DNA of 64,000 nt, from contig NZ_BAAAXV010000001.1 in the NCBI RefSeq assembly GCF_039535785.1, forward strand, positions 2,852,001 through 2,916,000, written 5' to 3'. Of the stretch, positions 1 to 10,335 are shown in pieces. The notes below the pieces were generated by a model, which did no database searches, had not been told where the DNA came from, and was given only the letters and a program-made list of their open reading frames with translations. Origin of the DNA: Nonomuraea helvata. Its GTDB lineage: Bacteria > Actinomycetota > Actinomycetes > Streptosporangiales > Streptosporangiaceae. Every line of letters starts with the position of its first letter. Position 1 is the stretch's first letter. Made by a program: the position numbers and the translations under genes.

Positions 1-1356
1 GGCCACTCCGGCGATCGTGGTGCGCCCCGGCTTCAGGGAGGCGCCCGACTTGGGGACGTCGATCCGCGACTGGGTCTTGATGGGACCCTTGGCCGCCCAA
101 CCCCGTGGCGTCCAGTACGCCTCGTCCTGGTCGAACCTGGTCACCTTGAGATCCACGACCCATTTGGTGGCCGACACGTACCCGTACAGGCCGGGCACCA
201 CCTGCCGCACGGGGAAGCCGTGCTCCACGGGCAGGGCCTCGCCGTTCATCGCGATGGCGAACAGCGCGTCGCGGCCGTCCATGACCACGTCGACCGGGGT
301 GCCGCAGGTGAAGCCGTCGGCCGAGGTGGACAGGAGCATGTCGGCGCCGGACTGGAGCCCGGCCTTGCGCAGCACCTCAGCCATGCGGGCGCCGAGCCAG
401 CGGGCGTTCCCGACGTACTCGCCGCCGACCTCGTTGGAGACGCAGGTGAGCGTGACGTCCGCCTCGGTGAGCGGCATGGCGAGCAGGTCCGCGTACGTGA
501 GCTCCACCGGCCGGTCGACCATGCCGTGAATGCGCAGCTTCCAGTCGCGGGGATCCACCTGGGGGACGATGAGCGCGGTGTCCACCCGGTAGAAGTCGTG
601 ATTTTTCGTGATGAACGAGGACAGGCCGTTGATGCGGAGGTCGGCGCCCGCCGGGACGGGCTTGGCGGGCGTCACCGGCTTGGGCAGTGCCACGCCCACC
701 CGCGCGGCATCCACGACCTGCCGCCCGCCGAGCTGCCTCCCCAGCACGGCGGCCGCCCCGGCGACCACCACTCCGCCGGCGGCGCCGGTCAGCAGCCGCC
801 GCCGGTCGAAGGCCCGCAGGTCATCCCCCGCCCGCATCACGGCGGGCCGCTCCACCGCCGCACCGGCGGCTGACGAAGATGCCTCGGCATCGCCGCCGGC
901 ATCGGCACCGGCGTCCGGTGTCGCGCGCCGTACCAGCCAGGAAAGCGCCCACGCGCCCGCCGCCACCCCCACGAGGGTCGGCAGCAGGTCCAGGACCCCG
1001 GCGCCAGGCCGGGTGAGCACCGCGACGGCGCCGATCACCCCGAACGCGGCCAGCCCGGCGAAGCCGTAGGCGAGCCGGCGCAGGGCCAGCACCCCGATGA
1101 GCGCCGCGACCGCGGCGAGCACCACCAGGACGCCGCCGATCAGGACCGTCTTGTCGTTCTCGCCGAACGCGCTGATCGCGAACTCCTTCACAGGAGCAGG
1201 CGAAAGATCGACCGTCACATCCCCCACGGCCACGACGGGAAACGTCTCCGGCCCGACGAACGCGGCCACGAGCTGGGCCACTCCAAGGGCCACACCACCG
1301 GACACCAGCCCCGCGAGGGCCCCGGCCCAGGCGGGCGCCACCGAATTACGCTGCAC
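1..1356 (-). CDS. Membrane-anchored molybdopterin-dependent oxidoreductase, sulfite oxidase family (3' end off window)
   Basis: The gene runs off the left edge, so only the N-terminal 452 residues are present. From the GTG start there is a hydrophobic N-terminus with several membrane segments (about residues 5-35, 60-80 and 85-130). An Arg-rich stretch (DRRRLLTG) and another hydrophobic stretch precede the catalytic domain. That domain contains TLTCVSNEVGG, with Cys305 at the position of the molybdenum-ligating cysteine of sulfite-oxidase-type enzymes, then HGFPVR and a YVSATKWV segment, all typical of this fold. The likely role is a periplasm-facing Mo-cofactor oxidoreductase. Substrate and electron acceptor cannot be read from the sequence. 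GTG at 1356 is the most upstream plausible start, but an internal GTG four codons later in the same frame cannot be excluded. Confidence 0.85.
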   Translation of the reverse strand, partial: MQRNSVAPAWAGALAGLVSGGVALGVAQLVAAFVGPETFPVVAVGDVTVDLSPAPVKEFAISAFGENDKTVLIGGVLVVLAAVAALIGVLALRRLAYGFAGLAAFGVIGAVAVLTRPGAGVLDLLPTLVGVAAGAWALSWLVRRATPDAGADAGGDAEASSSAAGAAVERPAVMRAGDDLRAFDRRRLLTGAAGGVVVAGAAAVLGRQLGGRQVVDAARVGVALPKPVTPAKPVPAGADLRINGLSSFITKNHDFYRVDTALIVPQVDPRDWKLRIHGMVDRPVELTYADLLAMPLTEADVTLTCVSNEVGGEYVGNARWLGARMAEVLRKAGLQSGADMLLSTSADGFTCGTPVDVVMDGRDALFAIAMNGEALPVEHGFPVRQVVPGLYGYVSATKWVVDLKVTRFDQDEAYWTPRGWAAKGPIKTQSRIDVPKSGASLKPGRTTIAGVA

Positions 1357-1402
1357 AATCCGACGCTACGCCGTCCGGCCCCACACGGTTCTTACGCGGT
1401 GA

Positions 1403-1993
1403 TTACGAGCTGAGCAGCTCCCGCACCAGCGGCGACAGCGCGCGGAAGGCCCGCCCTCGGTGGCTGATCGCGTCCTTGTCCTCCGGCGACATCTCGGCCG
1501 TCGTGCGCTCCTCGCCGTCGGGCACGAAGATCGGGTCGTACCCGAACCCGTTGGACCCCCGGGGCGAGCTGACGAGACGGCCCGGCAGCACGCCCTCCAC
1601 CACGCGGGTCTCCCCCGACGGGAGCGCCAGCACGGCGGCGCAGGCGAAGTGGGCGGTCAGCCTGTCGGCAGGCACGTCGGACACCTGCGCGAGCAGCAGG
1701 TCGAGGTTGGCCTGGTCGTCGCCGTGCCGCCCGGACCAGCGGGCGGAGAAGACGCCCGGCATGCCGCCGAGCACGTCGACGCAGAGCCCCGAGTCGTCCG
1801 CGACCGCGGGCAGACCCGACCCCTGGGCGACGGCGTGCGCCTTGAGCAGCGCGTTCTCCTCGAAGGTGACGCCGGTCTCGGCGACCTCGCCGATCGAGGG
1901 GAACTCCTCGAGGCCCACGATGTCGAAGTCGGCCAGGATGCGGCGCAGCTCCGCGATCTTGCCCGCGTTGCGGGTGGCCAGCACGATCTTCAT
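1403..1993 (-). CDS. rdgB: RdgB/HAM1 non-canonical purine NTP pyrophosphatase
   Basis: House-cleaning enzyme that hydrolyses dITP, XTP and dITP-like nucleotides to monophosphates and so keeps deaminated purines out of DNA and RNA. The 196-residue protein starts [12 protein letters not shown] (substrate-binding SxNxxK-type loop). It carries EENALLKA and [13 protein letters not shown] in the middle and a C-terminal ISHRGRAF motif, all hallmarks of the HAM1 family at normal length. The ATG overlaps the TGA of rph (ATGA), so translation is probably coupled. The open frame extends upstream inside rph, but the family N-terminus fixes the start at 1993. Confidence 0.95.
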   Translation of the reverse strand: MKIVLATRNAGKIAELRRILADFDIVGLEEFPSIGEVAETGVTFEENALLKAHAVAQGSGLPAVADDSGLCVDVLGGMPGVFSARWSGRHGDDQANLDLLLAQVSDVPADRLTAHFACAAVLALPSGETRVVEGVLPGRLVSSPRGSNGFGYDPIFVPDGEERTTAEMSPEDKDAISHRGRAFRALSPLVRELLSS

Positions 1994-2709
1994 GAGCCCA
2001 GGGCCTCGTGCTGGATCAGCGTGAGCTCCTCGCAGCCGGCCACGGCCAGGTCGAGGAGCTGGTCGAGCGCGCCGCGGTCGAACGGGGCGCCCTCGGCGGT
2101 GCCCTGCACCTCGACGAAGCTGCCCTCTCCGGTCATCACGACGTTCATGTCGGTCTCGGCGGCCACGTCCTCGGTGTAGCAGAGGTCGAGCATCGGCACC
2201 GAGCCGACCACCCCGACGGAGACGGCCGCGACCGAGCCGATCAGCGGGTCGCCCGGGCACATGCGGCGCTCGCGCATCCACGCGACCGCGTCGGCGAGCG
2301 CGACGTAGGCGCCGGTGATCGCGGCGGTCCTGGTGCCGCCGTCGGCCTGCAGCACGTCGCAGTCGAGCAGGATGGAGTTTTCGCCCAGCGCCTTGTAATC
2401 GACGCAGGCCCGCAGCGAACGCCCGATCAGCCGGGAAATCTCATGAGTCCTGCCGCCGATTTTGCCGCGGACCGATTCGCGATCGTTGCGAGTATTGGTC
2501 GCCCGGGGCAACATGGCATATTCGGCCGTAACCCAGCCCTGGCCGCTGCCTCTGCGCCACCGGGGCACACTGTCCTGGACGGAGGCGGCGCACAACACCC
2601 GCGTGTTGCCGAATTCGACCAGCACCGAACCTTCGGCGTGGTCCAGCCAATGCCTGGTGATGGTGATCGTGCGTAGCTGGTCAGGGTTGCGGCCATCCTG
2701 TCTGGACAT
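1990..2709 (-). CDS. rph: Ribonuclease PH
   Basis: Phosphorolytic 3'-5' exoribonuclease that trims tRNA 3' ends. The 239-residue product has the usual length and conserved features: [22 protein letters not shown] at the N-terminus (approximate reading), [37 protein letters not shown] and the C-terminal [14 protein letters not shown]. Start ATG 2709 is preceded by an AGGGTGAT ribosome site. A longer reading to 2784 has no family support. It overlaps rdgB by four bases. In mycobacteria rph directly follows the Rv1339-like gene; here an opposing MFS gene lies between them. Confidence 0.95.
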   Translation of the reverse strand: MSRQDGRNPDQLRTITITRHWLDHAEGSVLVEFGNTRVLCAASVQDSVPRWRRGSGQGWVTAEYAMLPRATNTRNDRESVRGKIGGRTHEISRLIGRSLRACVDYKALGENSILLDCDVLQADGGTRTAAITGAYVALADAVAWMRERRMCPGDPLIGSVAAVSVGVVGSVPMLDLCYTEDVAAETDMNVVMTGEGSFVEVQGTAEGAPFDRGALDQLLDLAVAGCEELTLIQHEALGS

Positions 2710-2777
2710 GCAGATCACCCTATCTCCGGGCCACGACACTCTTGACCAAATGTGTCCACCACATGGATCCTTACCGA

Positions 2778-4016
2778 ATGACAACGGGGGTGTTGCGAAA
2801 CCCTGACTTCCTCCGGTTCCTCAGTTCGCATGTCGCGGACGAACTTGGGGCGAATATCTCACGTGTGGCACTCCCCCTGGTGGCCGTGCTCACGCTCCAC
2901 GCCGGGCCGGCGGCGGTCGGCGCGCTGTCGGCGCTGCAGACGACGGCGTTCCTGCTCATCGGTCTGCCCGCGGGGGTATGGGTCGACAGGATGCGCAAGC
3001 GCCGCGTGATGATGGTCACCGACCTGGCGAGGTTCCTGCTGCTCGGCAGCATACCGCTGGCGGCCCAGCTGGGGCTGCTGTCGATCGGCGTGATGTTCGC
3101 GGTCGCCCTGCTGGCGGGCGCGAGCCAGGTCTTCAACGACGTGGCCGACCAGACGTACCTGCCGGAGCTGGTCGGCACCGGGCAGCTCAGCGACGGCAAC
3201 TCGAAGCTGGAGGTCGTCCGCTCCGGCGCGTTCCTGGCGGGGCCGGGCATCGGGGGCGCGCTGGTGCAGCTGCTCGGTGCGCCGTGCACGGTGGTCGCCA
3301 CCGCGCTCGGCTCGCTCGGCTCGGTGCTCTTCCTCGGCTCGGTCAAGGTGCCCGACAAGCCCCCCGCCGTCGCCGAGCGCACCCCGTTGCTGCGCGGCAT
3401 CGGCGAAGGTCTCGCGTACGTGTGGCACGACCGGCTGATGCGCATGTTCGTGGCCTCCACGGCGGCCGTCAACCTGTGCGTCAGCGCCGTGCTCGGCCTG
3501 TCGGTCTTATTCCTCGCCGACGAGGTCGGGCTCGCGCCCGGCGTCGTCGGCGTGCTGCTCATGTCGGGCGGCATCGGTGGCCTGATCGGCGGCCTGAGCG
3601 CCGGCTGGCTGTCCAGGCGGTACGGCATCGCCAGGACGACGTGGCTGGCCGTCAGCGTGGCCTCGCCCTTCGGCCTGCTGCTGCCGCTGACACAGGCCGA
3701 CTGGCGGGCGGTGTGCTTCGCCATCACTTCCATGGCGCTCTCTTGGAGCGCGACATTGATGAACGTGGGTCAGATCACCTACCGGCAGACCGTGACCCCC
3801 GAGCACCTGCTCGGCCGGGTCAACGCGTCGGTGCGGTTCATGGTCTGGGGCATCATGCCGCTGGGCGCGCTGCTCGGCGGCCTCGTCGCCCAGCAGATCG
3901 GCGTCCGGGACGCCCTGTGGGTCTTCATGGCGGGCAGGCTGCTGGCGTTTCTCCCGCTGCTGTTCTCGCCGCTCCCCCGAATGCGCGACTTCGGCGAGGT
4001 TCAGTCCAGGTCGTAG
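2778..4016 (+). CDS. MFS transporter
   Basis: A 412-residue major facilitator permease with about twelve hydrophobic segments. Between the second and third segments is [13 protein letters not shown], a motif-A-like cytoplasmic loop, and a long cytoplasmic loop follows at mid-protein ([18 protein letters not shown]). The look is that of the MFS_3/enterobactin-exporter-like group common in actinomycetes; the substrate is unknown. ATG 2778 is chosen because the conserved sequence begins at once ([13 protein letters not shown]); ATG 2763 and TTG 2742 are also in frame and none has a convincing ribosome site. It is the only plus-strand gene inside an otherwise minus-strand housekeeping block, and its last 16 bases overlap the end of the next gene tail to tail. 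Confidence 0.85.
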   Translation: MTTGVLRNPDFLRFLSSHVADELGANISRVALPLVAVLTLHAGPAAVGALSALQTTAFLLIGLPAGVWVDRMRKRRVMMVTDLARFLLLGSIPLAAQLGLLSIGVMFAVALLAGASQVFNDVADQTYLPELVGTGQLSDGNSKLEVVRSGAFLAGPGIGGALVQLLGAPCTVVATALGSLGSVLFLGSVKVPDKPPAVAERTPLLRGIGEGLAYVWHDRLMRMFVASTAAVNLCVSAVLGLSVLFLADEVGLAPGVVGVLLMSGGIGGLIGGLSAGWLSRRYGIARTTWLAVSVASPFGLLLPLTQADWRAVCFAITSMALSWSATLMNVGQITYRQTVTPEHLLGRVNASVRFMVWGIMPLGALLGGLVAQQIGVRDALWVFMAGRLLAFLPLLFSPLPRMRDFGEVQSRS

Positions 4017-4753
4017 ACCGCGCCGCAGCGCGCCAGCTCGACCGGGCCCGCGAAGCCCCCTCCCATCGCCTGCTCGAGCACCGTGCTCTGGTCGTTCCAC
4101 GGGACGAGATGGGTGAGCACGAGCCGGCCGACCTCGGCCCTGTCGGCGTGCTCGGCGGCCTGACGGCCGGTCAGGTGCAGGTCGGGAGGCAGGTCGGGGC
4201 CCTCGACGAACGACGCCTCGCACAGCATCAGGTCGGCGCCCGCGGCCAGCTTCACCAGTTCGGCGGACTCGCCGGTGTCGCCGGAGTAGACCACGGACCT
4301 GGTGCCGTCGGACACGCGGAAGCCGTACGCCTCGACCGGGTGGTTGACCAGCCCCGCGGTCAGCGTGAACGGCCCGATCTCGAAGGAGCCAGGCGCCAGC
4401 GGCACGAACTCGAAAGCGGTCTCCATGCCCGGCTCGTCCGGCATCCCGTACGCGGCCGAGAGCCGGCGCGGCGCGTCGGCGGGCGCGTAGACGGGCACCA
4501 GGGGGTACGGCGCCGCGGGCCCGTACGTGCGGGCCACGTGGTATCCGCACATGTCGAGACAGTGGTCGGCGTGCAGGTGGGTCAGGCAGATCGCGTCCAC
4601 GTCGTACACTCCGATGTGGCGTTGGAGCGCGCCGAGCGATCCGCTGCCGAGGTCGAGCAGCATCCTGAACCCGTCCGCCTCGACGAGGTAGCAGGATGCG
4701 GGGCTGTCGGGGCCGGGGAAGCTGCCCGAGCACCCGACGATGGTCACCTTCAT
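4001..4753 (-). CDS. Metallo-beta-lactamase-fold hydrolase, Rv1339-like
   Basis: A 250-residue MBL-fold protein with the metal motif [10 protein letters not shown] (His59, His61, Asp63, His64) and further ligands in VYSGDTGES and LVLTHLVPW. It resembles RNase Z/phosphodiesterase-type members. The order murI - this gene - rph - rdgB matches the mycobacterial Rv1338-Rv1341 block, in which Rv1339 has been reported as an atypical cAMP phosphodiesterase; transferring that activity here is inference. The ATG overlaps the murI stop (ATGA), indicating translational coupling. Its stop overlaps the convergent MFS gene. Confidence 0.88.
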   Translation of the reverse strand: MKVTIVGCSGSFPGPDSPASCYLVEADGFRMLLDLGSGSLGALQRHIGVYDVDAICLTHLHADHCLDMCGYHVARTYGPAAPYPLVPVYAPADAPRRLSAAYGMPDEPGMETAFEFVPLAPGSFEIGPFTLTAGLVNHPVEAYGFRVSDGTRSVVYSGDTGESAELVKLAAGADLMLCEASFVEGPDLPPDLHLTGRQAAEHADRAEVGRLVLTHLVPWNDQSTVLEQAMGGGFAGPVELARCGAVYDLD

Positions 4754-5592
4754 GTGGGCTCCTTCCGGGCGGCCGAGTGGCCGTTAGAGGTAGTACCCCC
4801 CACTGGTGCGACTTCGACCACGTCGATCTCCGGGCCCAGGAAACGCCGCCCGTGCCGGGCGAAGAGCAGGGAGTCGCCGGTGGCGAGGAAGCGGTGCCGG
4901 GGGGTGGCCTCGCCTCCCGCCGCCAGATCGCGATCGTGCAGGATCCGGTAGACGTCCTTGGCCGTCTCCTCGGCGCTGGAGACCAGCGTGACCCCGTCGC
5001 CCACGACGTAGGAGATCGCGCCGGTGAGCAGCGGGTAGTGGGTGCAGCCCAGGATGAGGGTGTCGCATCCCGCGGCCCTGATGGGCTCCAGGTATTCGCG
5101 CACGACCTCGATGAGCTCGTCGCTCATCGTCTCCCCTCGTTCGACGTACTCCACCAGGCGCGGGGCGGCCACGCCGGTGAGGCACACGTCGGGCGCCGCG
5201 GTGAAGGCGTCGTGGTAGGCCATGGAGTCGATGGTGGCCCTCGTGGCGATCACGCCGACCCTGCCGGTGCGGGTGGCGCGCACCGCGCGCCTGGTGGCGG
5301 GCTGGATCACCTCGACGACCGGCACGTCGTAGCGCTCGCGCGCGTCACGCAGCACGGCCGCGCTGGCGCTGTTGCACGCGATCACGAGCATCTTGACGCC
5401 CTGCTCGACGAGGTGGTCCATCACCTCCAGGGCGTAGGCGCGGACCTCCGCGATGCGTTTCGGCCCGTACGGCTGGCGGGCCGTGTCGGCCACGTACGTA
5501 ATGGACTCGCAGGGCAACTGGTCGATGATCGCACGGGCGACCGTCAGGCCGCCGACCCCGCTGTCGAAGATCCCAATACTCGCGTCCGGCAC
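4750..5592 (-). CDS. murI: Glutamate racemase
   Basis: Converts L- to D-glutamate for peptidoglycan. The 280-residue protein has the N-terminal [13 protein letters not shown], the [11 protein letters not shown] loop and both catalytic cysteine motifs, ACNSAS (Cys73) and GCTHYPLL (Cys183). The start is GTG 5592, since the family motif begins five residues later. It is the first gene of the murI/MBL-fold pair and overlaps it by four bases. Confidence 0.95.
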   Translation of the reverse strand: MPDASIGIFDSGVGGLTVARAIIDQLPCESITYVADTARQPYGPKRIAEVRAYALEVMDHLVEQGVKMLVIACNSASAAVLRDARERYDVPVVEVIQPATRRAVRATRTGRVGVIATRATIDSMAYHDAFTAAPDVCLTGVAAPRLVEYVERGETMSDELIEVVREYLEPIRAAGCDTLILGCTHYPLLTGAISYVVGDGVTLVSSAEETAKDVYRILHDRDLAAGGEATPRHRFLATGDSLLFARHGRRFLGPEIDVVEVAPVGGTTSNGHSAARKEPT

Positions 5593-5696
5593 GCTCTAGA
5601 GGGTAGGCGACCTGCGTGATCAACTCTGCGTAAGAATCCTCACACCTATGAGAAGTGGCCTTTGAATCGGTGTCGTCTTCGTCACATTCCTGGTGA

Positions 5697-6485
5697 TCAG
5701 CCTCTTCCGACCCGGGCCAGCTGGCGCGACTGGGCGACGAGGCGGCCGGCGGAGTCGCGTACCTCGACCTCCTCGTCGAACCAGCCGTCCGAGATGAGCC
5801 GGCCGCCGCCGAGCAGCGTGAGCCAGCCGGGCGCGGGCAGCGCGCGCAGGTGCCAGGTCAGCTCCACGGTCGGCGCCCAGCCCCGTGCGCCCGCGGAGAA
5901 CACCACGGGCGGCAGCGCGTCCACGGCCAGCGCCAGCACGTACGGGTCCGGGTCTTGGGGCTCGGCCATCCTGAAGTACGCCCGCGACTCCGGCCTGCCG
6001 GTCGGCTCGCCCTTCAGCCAGCCGATGGTGGGCGGGTCGAAGAGCAGCTCCATCTGGGCGTTCAGGGTCATGCCCGAATCGGGCTTGGGATCGGGAAGCC
6101 TGACGCACTCCGCACGACTCGGCATGTCCTGGGCGGGCGCCTCGAAGACCGGCTCGGCCTCGTTCAGCGTGGCAGTCGTGATCAGGCCCTCGATGTGCGC
6201 CACGCCGTCCTGCACGAGCGTGGCCCTGGCGAAGGCGGCCGTCCTGCCCGCTTTGAGCGGCTCGATCCGGACCTGCGCGGGCCCGGCGATCGGCGCCTTC
6301 AGGAACTGCGCGGTCGTGCTCACCGGATGCTCGAACGGCGAGGCGTCCACGGCGGCCCGGAGCATCACGGCCATGAGGTAGCCGCCGTTGAGCGGGCCGC
6401 CGATCGCGTAACCGGGATCCAGGCACACGTCGTACACGCCGTCATCGACCTTGATCGCCTGTGTCGCCTCGTCGAACTTGGTCAT
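5697..6485 (-). CDS. Thioesterase family protein (double hotdog, TesB-like)
   Basis: A 262-residue protein with the layout of the acyl-CoA thioesterase-like family. The N-terminal hotdog half contains PGYAIGGPLNGGYLMAVMLRA and the STTAQFLKAPIAGP strand. The C-terminal half ends VELTWHLRALPAPGWL, then a DEEVEVRDSAGRLVAQSRQLARV segment. This is the actinobacterial group often annotated as thioesterase family protein; the substrate is unknown. ATG 6485 is preferred over the frame-open position 6500 because conserved sequence starts there. A perfect palindrome lies 17 bases upstream. Confidence 0.85.
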   Translation of the reverse strand: MTKFDEATQAIKVDDGVYDVCLDPGYAIGGPLNGGYLMAVMLRAAVDASPFEHPVSTTAQFLKAPIAGPAQVRIEPLKAGRTAAFARATLVQDGVAHIEGLITTATLNEAEPVFEAPAQDMPSRAECVRLPDPKPDSGMTLNAQMELLFDPPTIGWLKGEPTGRPESRAYFRMAEPQDPDPYVLALAVDALPPVVFSAGARGWAPTVELTWHLRALPAPGWLTLLGGGRLISDGWFDEEVEVRDSAGRLVAQSRQLARVGRG

Positions 6486-6501
6486 CCACGCCTGCCTCAA
6501 A

Positions 6502-6520
6502 TCCAGAACACTATTCTGGA
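6502..6520. promoter_or_regulatory. Palindrome in the thioesterase/PRC-barrel divergent region
   Basis: TCCAGAACACTATTCTGGA is a perfect inverted repeat with 7-base arms around CACTA. It sits 17 bases upstream of the thioesterase start and 72 bases upstream of the divergent PRC-barrel gene. Length and location suit a dimeric repressor operator. On the minus strand a TAGAGT hexamer follows it upstream and could be a -10 element. No regulator gene is adjacent. Confidence 0.5.
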
Positions 6521-6592
6521 GGCATACTCTAGTGCATCCCGCTATCAGCGCGCCTACCTGCGAAAACGTGATACGGCTGAGAAAGTTCGATC

Positions 6593-6919
6593 ATGTCGAG
6601 TGTCACCGAACTCATCGGTCAGTCCGTCTGGGACTCCAATGGGGTGTGGGTCGGCCACGTGGTGGACATCCGCGTGGTCAAGCACAAGGGGGAGCTGCAG
6701 CAGAGCCACACCGTCTACGGACTCGTCGTCTCGAGCATGCGCGCGCCGCTGCTGCTGGGCCTCACGCGCGAGCGCGCGGACCGCCCGGAATGGCTCTCCC
6801 GGATCCTGTCCCGTCTGGCCTATGCGGGTTGCACGTTCGTGCCGTGGGAGTCCATCGCGGAGTACGGCGAAGGCGAGGTCCACATCAGCACGCTGAGAAA
6901 GGAGCTCACCCGGGTCTGA
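6593..6919 (+). CDS. PRC-barrel domain protein
   Basis: A 108-residue soluble protein. The first half (SVTELIGQSVWDSNGVWVGHVVDIRV) reads as a PRC-barrel strand pattern. The second half, including CTFVPWESIAEYGEGEVHI, completes a small beta-barrel followed by a short helix. PRC-barrel proteins are small beta domains found in ribosome maturation and other RNA or membrane-associated roles; no specific function can be assigned. It lies 85 bases upstream of the DUF3352 gene on the same strand and could share its promoter. Confidence 0.7.
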   Translation: MSSVTELIGQSVWDSNGVWVGHVVDIRVVKHKGELQQSHTVYGLVVSSMRAPLLLGLTRERADRPEWLSRILSRLAYAGCTFVPWESIAEYGEGEVHISTLRKELTRV

Positions 6920-7004
6920 ATCTCACTTCAGCACATTTCAAGCGCCCGTCAAGCAACATCAGCTAACTTCTTTTGGGTCCAAAGTCCACATTGTGAGTTG
7001 AGTG

Positions 7005-8894
7005 ATGTCTGCGAATAATCCCCCCTACGGCCAGGATCCTGACCGGACCGCGACGTACAACTGGAACCAGGGGCAGCAGCCGGAGAACCCTCCGGCATCG
7101 GGCCAGCCGTACCCGCCGCAGCAGCCCTACCAGCAGCCGTACGGCCAGCAGGCGTCCTACGGCCAGCAGCAGCCGTACAACCCTCAGCCCGGCTACGGGC
7201 AGCAGCAGCCCTCCTATGGCGACCCCTACGGTCAGCAGGGCCAGCAGAATTGGCAGCAGGGCCAGCCGCAGGCACAGAGCGGCTGGCAGCAGCAACCGCA
7301 GCAGGGCTGGCAGCAGGAGCAGCAAGGGTGGCAGCAGGGCCAGGGATGGCAGCAGGAGCAGCAGGGTTGGCAGCAGGAGCAGCAGGGTTGGCAGCAGGAC
7401 CAGTACGCCCAGGGCGGCTGGCAGCAGCAGGGGCCTGAGGGCTTCGGCCCCGCGGAGCCGGCCAAGAAGGGTCGCAAGACGTGGATCATCGCCGCCGCGG
7501 CGGCGCTCGCGGTGATCCTGCTCGGCGGCGGCGCGGTGTGGGCCACGGGAGCCATCGGCGGCGGCGGCACGCAGCCGAACGAGGTGCTGCCCGCCAACTC
7601 GATCGCCTACGTCCGGCTCGACATGGACCCGGCGGCGAACCAGAAGCTGGCGCTGTTCCAGGTGGCCAAGAAGTTCACGATGACCAAGGACACCTTCACC
7701 GGCGAGGACCCGCGCAAGGCGATCTTCGACATGTTCAACGAGGGCTCCGACTCCAAGATCGACTTCGCCAAGGACGTCGATCCCTGGCTGGGCAGCAGGG
7801 CCGGTTTCGCGGCCGTGCCCTCGGGCAAGGAGCAGCCCGACTACGCGGTGGCCATCCAGGTCAAGGACGAGGCGCAGGCCAAGGCCGGCATCGCCAAGGT
7901 CATGAAGGGCGAGAAGTACGGCATCGCCTTCCGCGAGGACTACGCGCTGCTCAGCTCGACCCAGCAGCTGGCCGACAAGTTCGCGCAGTCCGACACCAGC
8001 CTGGCCGACAACAGCGAGTTCAACGACGACATGGGCGCGGTCGGCGAGCAGGGCGTGCTGTCGTTCTGGGCCAACATGGGCGGGCTCATGCAGCTGGCCA
8101 AGGAGGAGATCCCGGCCGAGCAGGCCGCCGCCGTCGAGCAGTTCAAGGAGGCCAGGTTCGCCGGCGCGCTCCGCTTCGACAGCGCGTACGTCGAGCTCGC
8201 CGGTGTCATGCGCGGCGCCAAGGGCCTGAACGCCGAGGGTGACCTGCCCAAGGCCGAGCTGGGCACCCTGCCCGCCACCACGGCGGGCGCCGTGTCGGTC
8301 TCCGGCCTCGACCAGATCATCACCAAGCAGTGGGCCGACATCCAGAAGCAGGCCGCGGCGGCCGGCGGCGCGGAGGTCAAGCAGTTCATCGAGCAGGCGC
8401 AGAGCCAGCTCGGCCTGCAGCTGCCCGGCGACCTCGCCACGGTCGTCGGCCAGAACTTCACGCTCGCGGTGGACAGCCAGGGCCTGGGCGGCGAGCAGAT
8501 CAAGGGCGGCGTGCGCGTCGTCACCGACCCCGCCAAGGCGCAGGCCGTCCTGGACAAGGTCCAGAAGGCGCTGGGCTCCCAGGGCCAGGGTGCGCCGCAG
8601 ATCGCCAAGGTCGCCGGCGACGGCGTCCTCGCGGTGGCGACGTCGGACGAGTACGCCAAGCAGCTGGCCGGGGAGGGCTCACTCGGCGACTCGGAGACGT
8701 TCCAGACGGCCGTCGCCAACGCCGATGACGCCAACTTCGCGGTCTTCGTGGACCTGGACAAGGTCGAGAACCTCTACCTCAAGTCCATGGACGGCGACGA
8801 CAAGGCCAACGCGCAGGCGCTGCGGGCCATCGGCATCAGCGGCACCCGGACCGACACCGAGGCGACGTTCTCGGCGCGGGTCCTGTTCAACTGA
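7005..8894 (+). CDS. DUF3352 membrane-anchored protein with Gln/Trp-rich N-terminal repeats
   Basis: 629 residues. Residues 1-150 are low-complexity, rich in Gln, Pro, Tyr, Gly and then Trp, with repeated GWQQEQQ units, and face the cytoplasm. A KKGRK stop-transfer stretch and one membrane segment (about 160-182, IIAAAAALAVILLGGG) follow. The extracytoplasmic domain of about 440 residues begins LPANSIAYVRLDMDPAANQK and matches the DUF3352 pattern of actinobacteria; function unknown. GTG 7002 precedes ATG 7005, which is chosen. A strong terminator hairpin follows the stop. The cytoplasmic repeats look like a flexible or phase-separating tail, which is inference. Confidence 0.85.
   Translation: MSANNPPYGQDPDRTATYNWNQGQQPENPPASGQPYPPQQPYQQPYGQQASYGQQQPYNPQPGYGQQQPSYGDPYGQQGQQNWQQGQPQAQSGWQQQPQQGWQQEQQGWQQGQGWQQEQQGWQQEQQGWQQDQYAQGGWQQQGPEGFGPAEPAKKGRKTWIIAAAAALAVILLGGGAVWATGAIGGGGTQPNEVLPANSIAYVRLDMDPAANQKLALFQVAKKFTMTKDTFTGEDPRKAIFDMFNEGSDSKIDFAKDVDPWLGSRAGFAAVPSGKEQPDYAVAIQVKDEAQAKAGIAKVMKGEKYGIAFREDYALLSSTQQLADKFAQSDTSLADNSEFNDDMGAVGEQGVLSFWANMGGLMQLAKEEIPAEQAAAVEQFKEARFAGALRFDSAYVELAGVMRGAKGLNAEGDLPKAELGTLPATTAGAVSVSGLDQIITKQWADIQKQAAAAGGAEVKQFIEQAQSQLGLQLPGDLATVVGQNFTLAVDSQGLGGEQIKGGVRVVTDPAKAQAVLDKVQKALGSQGQGAPQIAKVAGDGVLAVATSDEYAKQLAGEGSLGDSETFQTAVANADDANFAVFVDLDKVENLYLKSMDGDDKANAQALRAIGISGTRTDTEATFSARVLFN
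7308..7410 (+). repeat. Tandem 21-base repeats coding for GWQQEQQ
   Basis: Two adjacent perfect 21-base copies occupy 7348-7368 and 7369-7389 (GGCAGCAGGAGCAGCAGGGT plus T). Diverged copies flank them from about 7308 to 7410. They code for the Trp/Gln heptads of the DUF3352 protein and could change copy number by slippage. Confidence 0.85.
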
Positions 8895-8900
8895 CGCAAA

Positions 8901-8938
8901 AGAGAAGGCCGCCGGTCATGGGACCGGCGGCCTTCTCT
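8901..8938. terminator. Bidirectional terminator between DUF3352 gene and cysM
   Basis: A perfect 17-base-pair stem (AGAGAAGGCCGCCGGTC with its complement at 8922-8938) and a four-base ATGG loop. It lies between the convergent DUF3352 and cysM genes, starts seven bases after the former's stop and ends eight bases before the latter's stop. Confidence 0.9.
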
Positions 8939-8946
8939 CTGTCGTC

Positions 8947-10168
<1,222 letters not shown>

Positions 10169-10335
10169 CGCGCTCAGTCTCCTCAGGTCAGGTCGTCCCA
10201 TCGGCAGCAACGCCGACGGCTGAAGGGGGATTCCGGGCAGGGGGCTTCCAGGAAGAAACCTGCTCAGACTGCTGCTGCCGCCGCCCTACTCTCCTGCCCG
10301 GCCAGGACCGTAGCGGCAGTGAGACGGCAGATTTC
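10169..10335 (-). promoter_or_regulatory. Structured leader between the uORF and cysO, attenuator-like
   Basis: Read on the minus strand, four segments occur in the order A (CCGGGCAGG, 10293-10301), B (CGGCAGCA, 10273-10280), A' (CCTGCCCGG, 10233-10241), B' (TGCTGCCG, 10202-10209). A pairs perfectly with A' and B with B'. Because they interleave, the two helices exclude each other or form a pseudoknot. A small hairpin, CAGG/CCTG (10249-10262), sits between B and A'. No T-run is present, so a translational or Rho-type switch is more likely than an intrinsic terminator. Regulation is inferred, not shown. Confidence 0.45.

Noticed and set aside
2978..4951. A long plus-strand open frame across the MFS, MBL-fold and murI genes
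   Set aside because: It crosses three well-supported genes in the wrong frame or strand and has no family motifs.
7308..7410. Repeat block considered as a CRISPR-like array
   Set aside because: Repeats are in frame, have no unique spacers and encode the Trp/Gln-rich tail; no cas genes are present.
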